From Planctomycetota bacterium (GTDB lineage Bacteria; Planctomycetota; Phycisphaerae; Sedimentisphaerales; Anaerobacaceae): DNA of 64,000 nt. Under the pieces are notes generated by a model. The model was not told the origin of the DNA and made no database searches. It saw only the letters and a program-made list of their open reading frames with translations. The stretch's first letter is position 1. Every line of letters starts with the position of its first letter. The position numbers and the translations under genes were made by a program. Shown one piece after another: positions 9,361-17,675 of this stretch. Where the stretch lies: assembly GCA_019456145.1 (NCBI GenBank), contig VRUL01000001.1:310001-374000 (forward strand), written 5' to 3'.

Positions 9361-10881
9361 GTCGTCTTGATTTTAATCCTTGCGCTTCTTTGGCCCTATA
9401 TCTGGATGGGCCAGTTGACAAAAAAGGCATACCTCGATGCCGGCAGGGCAAAAGCTGAGACTGTGCTGCGTCAGCACTTCCGGGTAAAAGAATCAGGCCA
9501 AACAGAACTACCCGCACTGGCAAATACAGGTGAAAGACTTGATGTAAACGAACCTGAGATATGCCTGGTTCGTTTCACAAAAGACGGCCAAAACAATATG
9601 CTCAGGTTGACACAAGAGCAGAAAGATATGATTGAAGCTCTGAAATCTGAAGAAACCAGGGACGACAACATCTTTTTTGACAGAAAAAAAGGACTGCGTT
9701 ACAGTAACTACGTGCGGATTTTCAGGGCAAACGATAAGTGTATAAGCTGCCATAAGTCGCAGGGTTCGGCGTCCGCTTTTTCTCTAAATGAGCAGGTTGG
9801 TGCGGTGGTTATTCAACGCTCGGCTGATATTGGTGACACGGTGCTTATAAATCGCGTCTCGATAATCGCAGCTATCCTGTTTGCAGGAACAGGGGCTGTT
9901 GTTGCATTTTATATGATAATGCAGCGCGTAATCCTTCGCCCGATTCGACAACTAAGAGCACTGGCAAGTAACGTCGCCGAGGGAAATCTCGATATAAGAA
10001 GCGCGATAAAAACCGGCGACGAATATGAAAAGCTTGCAAACGCTTTTAATCATATGCTCGATGGCTTGCAGGCGGCACAGGAAAAACTGCGGCAGGCAAA
10101 CAAACAGCTCGATGCGAAAATAGCGGAGCTTTCCGAGCGAAATATTGAGCTGTTCAAGGCCAACAAAGTAAAGAGCGAATTTTTAGCTAATATCTCACAC
10201 GAGTTCAGAACTCCCTTGAATGCGATACTCGGCTTTGCGCAAGTGCTCAGGGATAAGCCCGGACTTCTAAAAAAGGAAAAAGCGCAGAGGTACGCAGAGA
10301 ATATCATCACTGGAGGAAACAGGCTCTTGAATATGATTAATGATTTGCTCGACCTGGCAAAGACAGAAGCAGGTAAAATGGAGCTGCACATAGAAAAAGC
10401 CTCTGTGCAAAAGTTGTGCAAGGCTATGATAGTCTCATTTTCGTTGCTGACCAAGAAAAAGAAAATCAAAGTCAAGCTCTTGACCGATGTCAATATCCCG
10501 TCGCTTATGACAGACCCCGGCAAAGTCCAGCAGATTCTTTACAATTTTTTAAGTAACGCCGTAAAGTTCACTCCACAGCGAGGAAAGATTGAAATTCGGG
10601 CAAAGCTTCTCTCGGATGAAAACACCGTCCGCATCGAGGTAGCTGATACCGGCTGCGGTATCGCCGAGGCCGACAGGGAAAAGATTTTTGAAAAATTCCG
10701 ACAGGCTGACGGCTCGATAACGCGAGAATCAACCGGCAGCGGTCTGGGCCTTACCATCAGTAGAGAATTGGCTGCTTTGCTGGCAGGAAGTATCGGGCTG
10801 GAAAGCGAGCTTGACAAAGGATCAACATTCTGGCTCGATATCCCGGTTACACTCAGGAAGGACCAGGGCCGGACTAACTAA
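9148..10881 (+). CDS. Sensor histidine kinase with DUF3365 haem-type sensor and HAMP
   Basis: Hybrid-free sensor kinase. I place the start at ATG 9148; TTG 9127 is the alternative. After a duplicated amphipathic N-terminus comes one membrane helix (about 67-88), then an extracytoplasmic DUF3365-like sensor with CISCH (Cys198, Cys201, His202), a c-type haem motif. A second helix, HAMP, HisKA (SHEFRTPLN, phospho-acceptor His351) and HATPase_c follow, with N box NFLSNAVKF, G1 DTGCGIA and G2 GSGLGL. Haem suggests redox or gas sensing. No response regulator is adjacent, so the kinase is an orphan here. Confidence 0.85.
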   Translation: MPINLKSIADKILKLLRLWHLSLAEKCRIVFGAGKNFIWNNLKRIAAKVLKLLGLWPLSLAEKCRIAFGAAVVLILILALLWPYIWMGQLTKKAYLDAGRAKAETVLRQHFRVKESGQTELPALANTGERLDVNEPEICLVRFTKDGQNNMLRLTQEQKDMIEALKSEETRDDNIFFDRKKGLRYSNYVRIFRANDKCISCHKSQGSASAFSLNEQVGAVVIQRSADIGDTVLINRVSIIAAILFAGTGAVVAFYMIMQRVILRPIRQLRALASNVAEGNLDIRSAIKTGDEYEKLANAFNHMLDGLQAAQEKLRQANKQLDAKIAELSERNIELFKANKVKSEFLANISHEFRTPLNAILGFAQVLRDKPGLLKKEKAQRYAENIITGGNRLLNMINDLLDLAKTEAGKMELHIEKASVQKLCKAMIVSFSLLTKKKKIKVKLLTDVNIPSLMTDPGKVQQILYNFLSNAVKFTPQRGKIEIRAKLLSDENTVRIEVADTGCGIAEADREKIFEKFRQADGSITRESTGSGLGLTISRELAALLAGSIGLESELDKGSTFWLDIPVTLRKDQGRTN

Positions 10882-10954
10882 AAGGCTCTAAGATTGTTTA
10901 TGCACTAAAGCTGATTAGCAAACGAACTGTCGTTTAAATAAAAAGGAGGAAATT

Positions 10955-13003
10955 ATGCGTTTGATTTGTTCGTTGTTCTTAATTCTTCATATAACTGTCA
11001 CAGCTTTTGCCACAACCCATCCCGGCCGGACTCATCCTTTTTCCGTTCACGATATGTTGGCGATGGACCGTATCTCGGACCCGCAGGTCTCACCGGACGG
11101 CAGGGGGATTGTTTTTGTGTTGCGCAAAACTGACCTTCAAGACAACCGCGGCAGGACCGACCTTTGGATCATCGGCGTCGACGGCAAGGGGCATCGCCGT
11201 TTGACGTCTCATCCCGAAAACGACTTTAATCCACGTTGGACTCCGGACGGAAAGTCCATCTGGTTTATTTCCACCCGGTCGGAATCATCACAGGTTTGGC
11301 GCATTCGCGTTGACGGTGGAGAGGCCGACCAGGTTACCGATGTGCCCCTTGATGTTGCAAATCTTCTCGTCTCACCTGATGGCCTCAACATCGCTTTTAC
11401 TATGGAGGTCTTCCCCGACTGCAACACTGTGGAATGCACAAAGGAAAGGCTCGACGAAATCAAGGCAAAAAAAACAAGCGGCCGAATTTACGACCGAATT
11501 TTCGTTCGCCACTGGGACACATGGAAGGATGGCCGACGCTCACATCTGTTTGTCATGCCTTCGACAGGAGCCCAGACAGTGGACGTAATGCAGGCTATGG
11601 ATGCTGATACTCCTTCCAAACCGTTCGGAGGTCCCGAGGAGATTACTTTTACACCCGACGGTAAAGCCCTTATCTTTTCCGCCCGCGATGTCGGCAAACA
11701 GGAACCGTGGTCGACCGACTTCGATCTCTACATGGTACCCATTAACGGATCCACCCCGCCGAAATGTTTGACCGAAAATAACGAAGCCTGGGATACTAAT
11801 CCGGTTTTTTCGCCCGATGGCAAGACCCTGGCCTACTTAGCTATGACCAGGCCCGGTTACGAGTCCGACCGTTTCCGAATTATCCTGCAGCGCTGGCCGG
11901 CAGGCAGAAAACGTGTCTTGACGGAAAAGTGGGATCGCAGCCCATCCTCGCTCTGTTTCTCACATGATGGCAAAACGATTTATGCCACAGCAGCTAATAT
12001 AGGCCAAAAATCCCTGTTCGCAATCAACATAAAAACCGGTAAAGCCCGCACCATCGTCGAAGAAGGTAGTGTCAGTTCGCCCGGCATAGCAGGCAAAAAG
12101 ATTATTTACGGCGCCGGTTCCATGAGCAGCCCGGTGGAACTGTTTTCGGTTAAACCTGATGGCCGTAATGTGCGCCAAATCACTAATATCAACTCAGAAA
12201 CAATCGCCGCCGCCCGGATGGGTGACTATGAGCAGTTCTCTTTCAAGGGATGGAATGATGAAACGGTCTATTGCTATATGGTCAAACCCGTGGATTTTAA
12301 TCCCCGTAAGAAATACCCCGTCGCTTTTCTAATTCACGGAGGCCCACAGGGCTCTTTCGGTAACACTTTTCACTATCGATGGAACCCGCAAGCCTACGCG
12401 GGAGCTGGCTACGCTGCGGTCATGGTGGATTTTCACGGCTCTACTGGTTACGGACAGGCATTTACCGATTCAATCCGAGGTGATTGGGGTGGTAAGCCGC
12501 TCGAAGACCTCAGGAAAGGCCTGGCAGCCGCATTAAAGCGATATCCCTGGACCGACAGCGATAGAGTCGGTGCGCTGGGAGCTTCATTCGGAGGTTATAT
12601 GGTTAACTGGATCGCTGGAAAATGGACGGACCGTTTCCGCTGCATGGTCAATCACGATGGCAACCTTGATGAGCGGATGGCCTACTTTGACACCGAAGAG
12701 CTCTGGTTCCCCGAGTGGGACCATCTCGGCACTCCATGGGACAACCCTGATAGCTACGAAAAGCATAACCCTGTAAACTACGTCAAAAACTGGAAAACTC
12801 CGATGCTCGTCATCCACGGAGCGTTGGATTTTAGGGTGGCAGATACCCAGGGCTTGTCCACCTTTAATGCTCTACAGCGTCTCGGTATCGAAAGCAAGCT
12901 GCTGTACTTTCCTGATGAAAATCACTGGGTCATGAAGCCGCACAATTCCATTCTCTGGCACGAGACCGTGATAGGCTGGCTGGACAAATGGCTAAAAAAA
13001 TGA
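10955..13003 (+). CDS. S9 family (prolyl oligopeptidase-type) serine peptidase, exported
   Basis: 682-aa exported peptidase. The signal peptide ends near residue 20. An N-terminal beta-propeller (about 30-420) contains repeated SPDGK/TPDGK blades of the WD40-like PD40 type. A C-terminal alpha/beta-hydrolase domain has nucleophile Ser544 in GASFGGY, Asp625 in HGALDFRV and His657 in DENHW. This is the acylaminoacyl peptidase/dipeptidyl peptidase layout. It cleaves short oligopeptides outside the cytoplasm. The ribosome binding site AAAGGAGG is strong. Confidence 0.88.
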   Translation: MRLICSLFLILHITVTAFATTHPGRTHPFSVHDMLAMDRISDPQVSPDGRGIVFVLRKTDLQDNRGRTDLWIIGVDGKGHRRLTSHPENDFNPRWTPDGKSIWFISTRSESSQVWRIRVDGGEADQVTDVPLDVANLLVSPDGLNIAFTMEVFPDCNTVECTKERLDEIKAKKTSGRIYDRIFVRHWDTWKDGRRSHLFVMPSTGAQTVDVMQAMDADTPSKPFGGPEEITFTPDGKALIFSARDVGKQEPWSTDFDLYMVPINGSTPPKCLTENNEAWDTNPVFSPDGKTLAYLAMTRPGYESDRFRIILQRWPAGRKRVLTEKWDRSPSSLCFSHDGKTIYATAANIGQKSLFAINIKTGKARTIVEEGSVSSPGIAGKKIIYGAGSMSSPVELFSVKPDGRNVRQITNINSETIAAARMGDYEQFSFKGWNDETVYCYMVKPVDFNPRKKYPVAFLIHGGPQGSFGNTFHYRWNPQAYAGAGYAAVMVDFHGSTGYGQAFTDSIRGDWGGKPLEDLRKGLAAALKRYPWTDSDRVGALGASFGGYMVNWIAGKWTDRFRCMVNHDGNLDERMAYFDTEELWFPEWDHLGTPWDNPDSYEKHNPVNYVKNWKTPMLVIHGALDFRVADTQGLSTFNALQRLGIESKLLYFPDENHWVMKPHNSILWHETVIGWLDKWLKK

Positions 13004-13088
13004 TTATTGATTATTCGTTAAAAATAATTTAACATATTCGGTGTAAACCGGTAATCAAACGTGATTAATCAATTATTAAGGTGTGCTG

Positions 13089-13592
13089 ATGGCTCCAAAA
13101 TTTGTAAGAGCGGTTTTCCCCGGCTCCTTTGACCCCATTACAAACGGGCATTTGGATGTGATAACACGGGGTGTCAAGCTTTTTGACGAGCTTATCATTG
13201 CCGTCGGAAAAAGCCCGGTAAAGAACCAGCTCTTTACTCCTAAAGAGAGGGTGGAGATGATAGCCGAGCTCATAACAGATATGCCTGGCGTCTCGGTTGA
13301 GAGTTTCGATGGGCTGACCGTTGAATATGCTGCTAAAAAAAAGGCGGATGTCATCCTCAGGGGACTGCGAAGCCTTACAGACGTTCAGTATGAGTTCCAG
13401 CTTGCTATGACAAACAGGGCCGTGGCGGGAATAGAGACTATATTTGTTATGACAAGCGAGCAGTACGGCTTCACCAGTTCCACACTCATTCGACAGATTG
13501 CTTCGCTGGGAGGTAACCTTTCAAAACTCATTCCGGAAAATGTCCATAATCGGTTACAGCAGCACCTTAAAAAAGGCGATAGAAAATCTTGA
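13089..13592 (+). CDS. coaD: Phosphopantetheine adenylyltransferase
   Basis: 167-aa enzyme of coenzyme A synthesis that transfers AMP from ATP to 4'-phosphopantetheine. The nucleotidyltransferase motif GSFDPITNGH sits near the N-terminus. ILRGLRSLTD and the C-terminal STLIRQIASLGG are typical of CoaD. I prefer ATG 13089 because AAGGTG lies just upstream; GTG 13083 would add two residues. The next gene starts 22 bp downstream on the same strand. Confidence 0.93.
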   Translation: MAPKFVRAVFPGSFDPITNGHLDVITRGVKLFDELIIAVGKSPVKNQLFTPKERVEMIAELITDMPGVSVESFDGLTVEYAAKKKADVILRGLRSLTDVQYEFQLAMTNRAVAGIETIFVMTSEQYGFTSSTLIRQIASLGGNLSKLIPENVHNRLQQHLKKGDRKS

Positions 13593-13614
13593 CAAAGGCC
13601 GCGACTCACTGGAT

Positions 13615-13986
13615 ATGTTGACAGTTAGTGTTGAAACCTGCTTTTGGGCATCGCACCAGTTGACCTTAAAGGACGGCTCGAAGGAGCCTCTCCACTCGCA
13701 TAACTTCTCGGTTAAAGCTGAGATCAGCAGTAACGCCGTAAGCGATATGGGACTCGTTATGGACTTTCGAACACTCAAGGCGATGCTCGATAATATCGTC
13801 GCTGAGTTTGATAATAGGATATTGGACAGCTTAGAGTATTTTAGGCAGAACAACTCCACGGCCGAAAACGTAGCAAAGCACATTTACAGGAAACTTCAGC
13901 CCGGAATACCAAAAAACGTCAAACTTGAAGCTGTCAGGGTTACCGAGGAGCCGGGCTGTGCGGCAAAATTCACCGGGCCGATTTAG
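13615..13986 (+). CDS. 6-pyruvoyltetrahydropterin synthase family protein, PTPS-III-like
   Basis: 123-aa protein of the PTPS/QueD fold, starting at ATG 13615. Zinc ligands are His14 (ASHQL), His27 and His29 (LHSHNF). QueD enzymes have a catalytic Cys in CxxxHGH. Here the motif is E24-P-L-H27-S-H29, matching the ExxHxH pattern of PTPS-III enzymes, which replace dihydroneopterin aldolase in folate synthesis. Late TEEPGCAAKF is also family-like. Assignment to PTPS-III is inference; a divergent QueD is the alternative. It follows coaD closely and may be cotranscribed. Confidence 0.75.
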   Translation: MLTVSVETCFWASHQLTLKDGSKEPLHSHNFSVKAEISSNAVSDMGLVMDFRTLKAMLDNIVAEFDNRILDSLEYFRQNNSTAENVAKHIYRKLQPGIPKNVKLEAVRVTEEPGCAAKFTGPI

Positions 13987-14099
13987 GAAGAAAAACGAAA
14001 TAAAATGTGTTTGCAAACATGATAAATAAAAGGCGGCCGGCAAATCGACCTATAGAGGGTGTCCGAATTTGACGATATTTTCTCAGGCGACAAGGGAGC

Positions 14100-14128
14100 T
14101 TGCCAGGTTGGTAATATTTTGGTATGAT
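14100..14128 (+). promoter_or_regulatory. Predicted sigma-70-type promoter for mcsA-mcsB
   Basis: -35 TTGCCA (14100-14105) and -10 TATGAT (14123-14128) are separated by 17 bp. The first gene starts at 14214. I see no CtsR-type direct repeat around it. Confidence 0.5.
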
Positions 14129-14213
14129 ATATATGTGAACAGTTTACTCTGACGCCGGATAATAGACAAGCGTTGAGTATCCGGTATCGAGAATCGAGTA
14201 TAGAGGACTGGGT

Positions 14214-14744
14214 ATGCAGTGTCAAATTTGTAACAAAAACGATGCGACTATTCACCTGACCGAGATTGTTGATGGTGTACGCTCCGAGATGCATATTTGC
14301 GAAAATTGCGCACAGGACCAGGGCATAGCCGTCAAGAGTCAGATTCCCTTAAATGAACTGCTCAGCAGTCTCCTTGCCGTCCAGCCGACAGACGAGGAAT
14401 TGTTCGGCCCGTCAGAGAAAATGACCTCGACATCATGCTCGAACTGTGGCTTTACCCTGGACCAATTCAGAAAAGAGGCCGTTCTGGGTTGCCCCTATGA
14501 TTATGAGGTTTTTGAGAAACCGCTTCGCCGACTGATAAAAAAAGCTCAAAACGGAAAAACTACTCACTGTGGAAAAGTACCTTCGAAGACCTCCGTGGGC
14601 ACAAAAAAGCAAATGAAGCTTATTACACTCAAGCAGCGCCTCGATGAGGCCCTGCAAACCGAAGATTACGAGCTGGCGGCGAAATTGCGGGACAAAATAA
14701 AAAAGTGTGAAACCCAAAGTAAAACAACAGATAAAAAAATATGA
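14214..14744 (+). CDS. mcsA: McsA-like zinc-finger protein with UVR motif
   Basis: 176-aa partner of the arginine kinase McsB. Two treble-clef-like zinc pairs are visible: CQIC and CENC at the N-terminus, then CSNC with GCPYD further on. A linker leads to a C-terminal UvrB/UvrC-type helical motif (LKQRLDEAL...EDYELAAKLRD). The stop overlaps the start of mcsB by 4 bp (ATGA), implying translational coupling. In Firmicutes McsA activates McsB and helps control CtsR; neither ctsR nor clpC is adjacent here. Confidence 0.88.
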   Translation: MQCQICNKNDATIHLTEIVDGVRSEMHICENCAQDQGIAVKSQIPLNELLSSLLAVQPTDEELFGPSEKMTSTSCSNCGFTLDQFRKEAVLGCPYDYEVFEKPLRRLIKKAQNGKTTHCGKVPSKTSVGTKKQMKLITLKQRLDEALQTEDYELAAKLRDKIKKCETQSKTTDKKI

Positions 14745-15871
14745 AGCTCACCGATCTAAGTAATGACATAAACGAATGGTTCAGCGGCTCCGGACCATTG
14801 GCCGATATCGTTATTTCCTCAAGGATTCGACTGGCAAGAAACCTGGCCGGATACAAATTCTTGTCCCGGTGCTCGAATGCTGAAAAATCTCAATTGCTTA
14901 AGAAGCTCAGAGACGTCCTGATGTCACTGGAGCTTGGTGAGAAAGTCTTTTATATCAGCGTCGACCGGGCACCGGTTCTCAACAGGCATTTCCTGGTGGA
15001 GAGGCATCTTATCAGTCGCCACCATGCCTTCGGAAAGGGACCCAGAGGCGCAGTTATCGCGGAGAAGGAGTTTTTCACCGCGATGATTAACGAGGAAGAC
15101 CATCTGAGAATCCAGGTCCTAAAAGGCGGACTCCAGCTCTCTAAATGTGCCGAGCAGATAAATCACATCGACGATATGATTGAGCAGAAGGTCAGCTATG
15201 CTTTCAGTCCTCGTTATGGATACCTCACGGCCTGCCCGACAAATCTCGGAACCGCAATTCGGGTCTCCGTAATGCTGCATCTGCCGGCTTTGAAGATAAC
15301 CGGCCAAATTGAGAAGTTCTTCAACGCCGCAAAGGATATGAACCTCGCAGTCAGGGGGCTCTTTGGGGAAGGAACAGAGGCCGCTGGAGATTTCTATCAG
15401 ATATCGAATCAGGTAACACTTGGCATCTCGGAGTCGGATATTATCACGCAGTTTGAAAACGTCATCATCCCTGAAATTGTCGACTATGAAAACGCCGCAA
15501 GGAATCAACTGCTCTCAGAGCAGATGGACCTTCTTGATGATAAAATTTCCCGGGCGATGGCCCTGTTACGAAATGCACATTTGATTAGTTCACAGGAGGC
15601 CTTGTTCCTGCTCAGCCATTTGCGGTTGGGTTTGAATATGTGCGAGAATATGGGGGCTTCCAGTCCTGTCATTGATACGCTTTGCAAGCACACCCGGCAG
15701 GGAAACAAGGCAGATAAGCGCCAGGGAATTTCAATTGCCACAATAAACAGGCTCTTTATGCTGACTCTGCCGGCACACTTGCAGCTAAACTATGGAAAAA
15801 GCCTGGATGCTACCCACAGAGACGCACTCCGGGCACAAATTATCCGCTCCGCCCTTAACCAGGGATTATAG
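14741..15871 (+). CDS. mcsB: Protein arginine kinase McsB
   Basis: 376-aa ATP:guanido phosphotransferase that phosphorylates protein arginines, marking proteins for ClpCP degradation in known systems. The ATP-binding SSRIRLARN motif lies near the N-terminus. The phosphagen-kinase signature CPTNLGT lies mid-protein. The C-terminal RDALRA fits the RDxxRA motif that binds phosphoarginine allosterically. It overlaps mcsA by 4 bp. A hairpin with a T run (15995-16025) lies downstream. Confidence 0.92.
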   Translation: MKLTDLSNDINEWFSGSGPLADIVISSRIRLARNLAGYKFLSRCSNAEKSQLLKKLRDVLMSLELGEKVFYISVDRAPVLNRHFLVERHLISRHHAFGKGPRGAVIAEKEFFTAMINEEDHLRIQVLKGGLQLSKCAEQINHIDDMIEQKVSYAFSPRYGYLTACPTNLGTAIRVSVMLHLPALKITGQIEKFFNAAKDMNLAVRGLFGEGTEAAGDFYQISNQVTLGISESDIITQFENVIIPEIVDYENAARNQLLSEQMDLLDDKISRAMALLRNAHLISSQEALFLLSHLRLGLNMCENMGASSPVIDTLCKHTRQGNKADKRQGISIATINRLFMLTLPAHLQLNYGKSLDATHRDALRAQIIRSALNQGL

Positions 15872-15937
15872 CCCTACATTCTTACTTTTCGCTTCTTCCT
15901 TGCCCCTAATCCCTTCAAAATTCCACCTGCCCCGCCT

Positions 15938-15975
15938 GTCATTCTGAACGCAACGAAGTGAAGCGAAGAATCTCA
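15938..15975. repeat. Dispersed repeat, GTCATTCTGA...GAATCTCA type
   Basis: Starts GTCATTCTGAACG and ends GCGAAGAATCTCA, with a palindromic GAAG-rich middle. It is a sister of the degenerate copy at 1422-1449 and is distantly related to the GTCATTGCGA family nearby. Confidence 0.6.
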
Positions 15976-15994
15976 ATTTTCCGTCCTTTTATAT

Positions 15995-16025
15995 AGCCCC
16001 CAGTCCTGTGCTGGGGGGTTTTTTT
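15995..16025 (+). terminator. Hairpin with T run; GCCCCCAG repeat family
   Basis: GCCCCCAG (15996-16003) pairs with CTGGGGGG (16011-16018) around the loop TCCTGTG, followed by seven T. It would serve as an intrinsic terminator for mcsB. The same stem and loop recur at 46016-46038 and 48546-48576, so it is also a dispersed repeat. Confidence 0.7.
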
Positions 16026-16060
16026 GTCTTTTTTACCCACCCCTGCGGGTGAGGTTGTTA

Positions 16061-16085
16061 GCCCCCTGCACTGTAGGGGGTTTTT
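16061..16085 (+). repeat. GCCCCC...GGGGG hairpin, related copy
   Basis: CCCCCT (16062-16067) pairs with AGGGGG (16075-16080), loop GCACTGT, then five T. It is a variant of the preceding hairpin. A small CACCC/GGGTG hairpin sits between them at 16038-16051. The surrounding 15872-16390 otherwise holds no gene. Confidence 0.6.
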
Positions 16086-16393
16086 ATTCTGCCACGCCTG
16101 CCCCGTGAGTTTACCCTGTGGGATAGCAAGTAATTATCTCATGGGGATTGACGAATTAGCGGTAGGGTGGGTCGAGCCCCACCAGGATTCTTGTTGATAA
16201 ACAACCTTTCGTTTGATAGTCTAACGCTCACGTATGCCGTCCTGAATTAGCCGAAGCCATGAGCGCAGCCGAACGGGACAGCCAAAGGGAAAAGATCTCG
16301 GATATTCAGTTAGACTCGGAAAACTCAAAAAACAGGCAGATATTTGGTGTTTTAGCGGCCTTTACCTGTTATTATGGGACACTAAGGCCAGAT

Positions 16394-16470
16394 GTCATTG
16401 CGAAGAGCGAAGATGACGAAGCAATCTCACATTGTCATTGCGAAGGAGCCGAAGGCGACTGCGGCAATCT
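16394..16470. repeat. Two tandem GTCATTGCGA...GCAATCT repeats
   Basis: Copy one spans 16394-16429 and copy two 16434-16470. Each begins GTCATTGCGAAG and ends GCAATCT, with an internal palindrome. The second copy ends 6 nt before the start codon of the GIY-YIG gene and is the inverse of the repeat at 16757-16789. Confidence 0.75.
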
Positions 16471-16476
16471 AAAACT

Positions 16477-16788
16477 ATGAAGTACTACTGGGTATACATT
16501 ATCACCAATACTAACAACACAGTCCTTTATACAGGTGTTACTAACGATCTTGAGCGAAGGATTGCTGAGCATAAAGACAAAAAAGGCTCTTCATTTGCGA
16601 GCAAATATAATGTGACCAAGTTGGTTTTTTATGAGCGCTTCGACCGGGTTTATGATGCTATAGGCGCAGAAAAAAGGATTAAAGCTGGCTCCAGAGCGAA
16701 AAAGATTGAAATAATAGAAAAAATGAATCCTAACTGGCAGGATTTGTATAATCAGAAGATTGCCGCGGCCTTTCAGGCCTCGCAATGA
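16477..16788 (+). CDS. GIY-YIG nuclease family protein
   Basis: 103-aa single-domain nuclease of the URI/SLX1-like group. The start is ATG 16477. The GIY part is YYWVYII and the YIG part is LYTGVT. Arg in LERRIAEHK, Glu in GAEKRIK and the late NPNWQDLY complete the catalytic pattern. Such proteins cut DNA at branched or specific sites. The last codons (about IAAAFQASQ) are translated from the flanking palindromic repeat, which also supplies the TGA stop. Confidence 0.85.
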   Translation: MKYYWVYIITNTNNTVLYTGVTNDLERRIAEHKDKKGSSFASKYNVTKLVFYERFDRVYDAIGAEKRIKAGSRAKKIEIIEKMNPNWQDLYNQKIAAAFQASQ

Positions 16789-16789
16789 C
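16757..16789. repeat. AGATTGCC...GCAATGAC repeat, inverted orientation
   Basis: AGATTGCCGCGGCC and GGCCTCGCAATGAC flank a 5-nt centre. It is the reverse complement type of the repeats at 16394-16470 and almost identical to the copy at 60676-60708. It overlaps the 3' end of the GIY-YIG gene. Confidence 0.75.
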
Positions 16790-16828
16790 AGGAATTCACA
16801 AAAGTTATTCGGATAGACACCAAGCTTG

Positions 16829-16891
16829 ATATGTCACAGAGGAAGGGTGATTTGCCACAGATGAAGCGTTATCTGCCATAAATGAAGCGCC
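16829..16891. repeat. Three 21-bp tandem repeats
   Basis: Units at 16829-16849, 16850-16870 and 16871-16891 share the pattern AT.TGCCACAGATGAAGCG. In one frame they encode a 7-residue LPQMKRY-type repeat interrupted by stops. They lie 36 bp before the PEP-CTERM remnant. Confidence 0.65.
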
Positions 16892-16926
16892 AGTTGTAGC
16901 ATATTATAGGCTTTCGTGTCACCCAA

Positions 16927-16989
16927 GTCCCTGAGCCGGCCACCCTCTTACTGCTTGGCCTCGGTGGTTTGATTTTAAGAAAGCGCTAA
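16927..16989 (+). pseudogene. Remnant of a PEP-CTERM protein (C-terminal sorting signal only)
   Basis: One frame reads VPEPATLLLLGLGGLILRKR then stop. It is a complete PEP-CTERM signal: VPEP motif, hydrophobic helix, basic tail. The same frame is closed by a stop at 16897-16899, so the exported protein that carried the signal is gone. It implies that an exosortase/PEP-CTERM system exists or existed in this genome. Confidence 0.75.
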
Positions 16990-17070
16990 AAATAGTGTCT
17001 TGATTATCCAGTCAGAGCGATATACAATTCTGATATGTCAATTTTGGGGTAATTTGAAAAAGGGGCTAAA

Positions 17071-17571
17071 ATGAGGGAAAAGATGGGTTGGAGTTTCGAC
17101 CGTTTGCTTAGGTCTCAAATCGGTTTCTTCAAACGACTCACTTTCTATCGAAAGCCAATTAAGGCACTAAAGACAGACCTTACAACACAGGAAAAGGAAT
17201 CTATTGAAGCGATGATGTGTGGCTTCGGATGGGTAGCCAACAGCAATATGGGAAGAGTACCCGAGACAGATTGCATTTCCATAATGGTTGTAACACCTAT
17301 CCGAATTGTTATGGCTGCGGGAGAATTAACGACAGGCATTGAATATCACGAAATAGCGAATTGCTTTTGGATTGAAGGGGACTTTTGCCTCGAAGCAAAG
17401 GAGAAAGAGAAAGAACTTGGTATAGCAGGTTTTCGCTACGAGCCCATTTCGCATAACTCGGATAACTGGACCGAGCCTCGACGCGCCTCATTTCAAGAAT
17501 TGATACTACAACACGTCAAGGAATCTTCTGCAGACGGTAGGATGGGCAACTCGCTTGCCCATTCTGAGTGA
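17071..17571 (+). CDS. Hypothetical protein
   Basis: 166-aa protein that I do not recognise. The ATG follows AAAGGGG. The sequence is soluble, with no signal peptide or membrane helix. A basic N-terminal part is followed by a mixed alpha/beta region with ISIMVVTPIRIVM and GIEYHEIANCFWIEGDF. The final residues (about RMGNSLAHSE) come from a palindrome, ATGGGCAA/TTGCCCAT at about 17544-17564, so the native C-terminus may have been replaced by repeat sequence. Confidence 0.5.
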   Translation: MREKMGWSFDRLLRSQIGFFKRLTFYRKPIKALKTDLTTQEKESIEAMMCGFGWVANSNMGRVPETDCISIMVVTPIRIVMAAGELTTGIEYHEIANCFWIEGDFCLEAKEKEKELGIAGFRYEPISHNSDNWTEPRRASFQELILQHVKESSADGRMGNSLAHSE

Positions 17572-17675
17572 AAATATGAGCCGCATGGGCAGTCCACAGG
17601 ACGCCTTCCGTCGGATAACCTGCTCATTCTACGGGACTAAATAATCCTAATGTGAGACTGGAATATTTATTAGCA

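Larger units (their letters stand above)
16434..16789 (+). mobile_element. Candidate mobile unit: GIY-YIG gene bracketed by inverted repeats
   Basis: A GIY-YIG reading frame is enclosed by inverted copies of one palindromic repeat: GTCATTGCGA...GCAATCT at 16434-16470 and its inverse AGATTGCC...GCAATGAC at 16757-16789. The right repeat encodes the last residues and the stop codon. Gene-free copies occur at 48446-48480 and 60676-60708. The layout resembles a nuclease or transposase gene with non-autonomous derivatives. Mobility is inferred. Confidence 0.45.

Noticed and set aside
16259-16480. 73-codon open frame before the GIY-YIG gene
   Set aside because: It reads through two copies of the palindromic repeat and has no ribosome binding site; the codons are those of the repeat.
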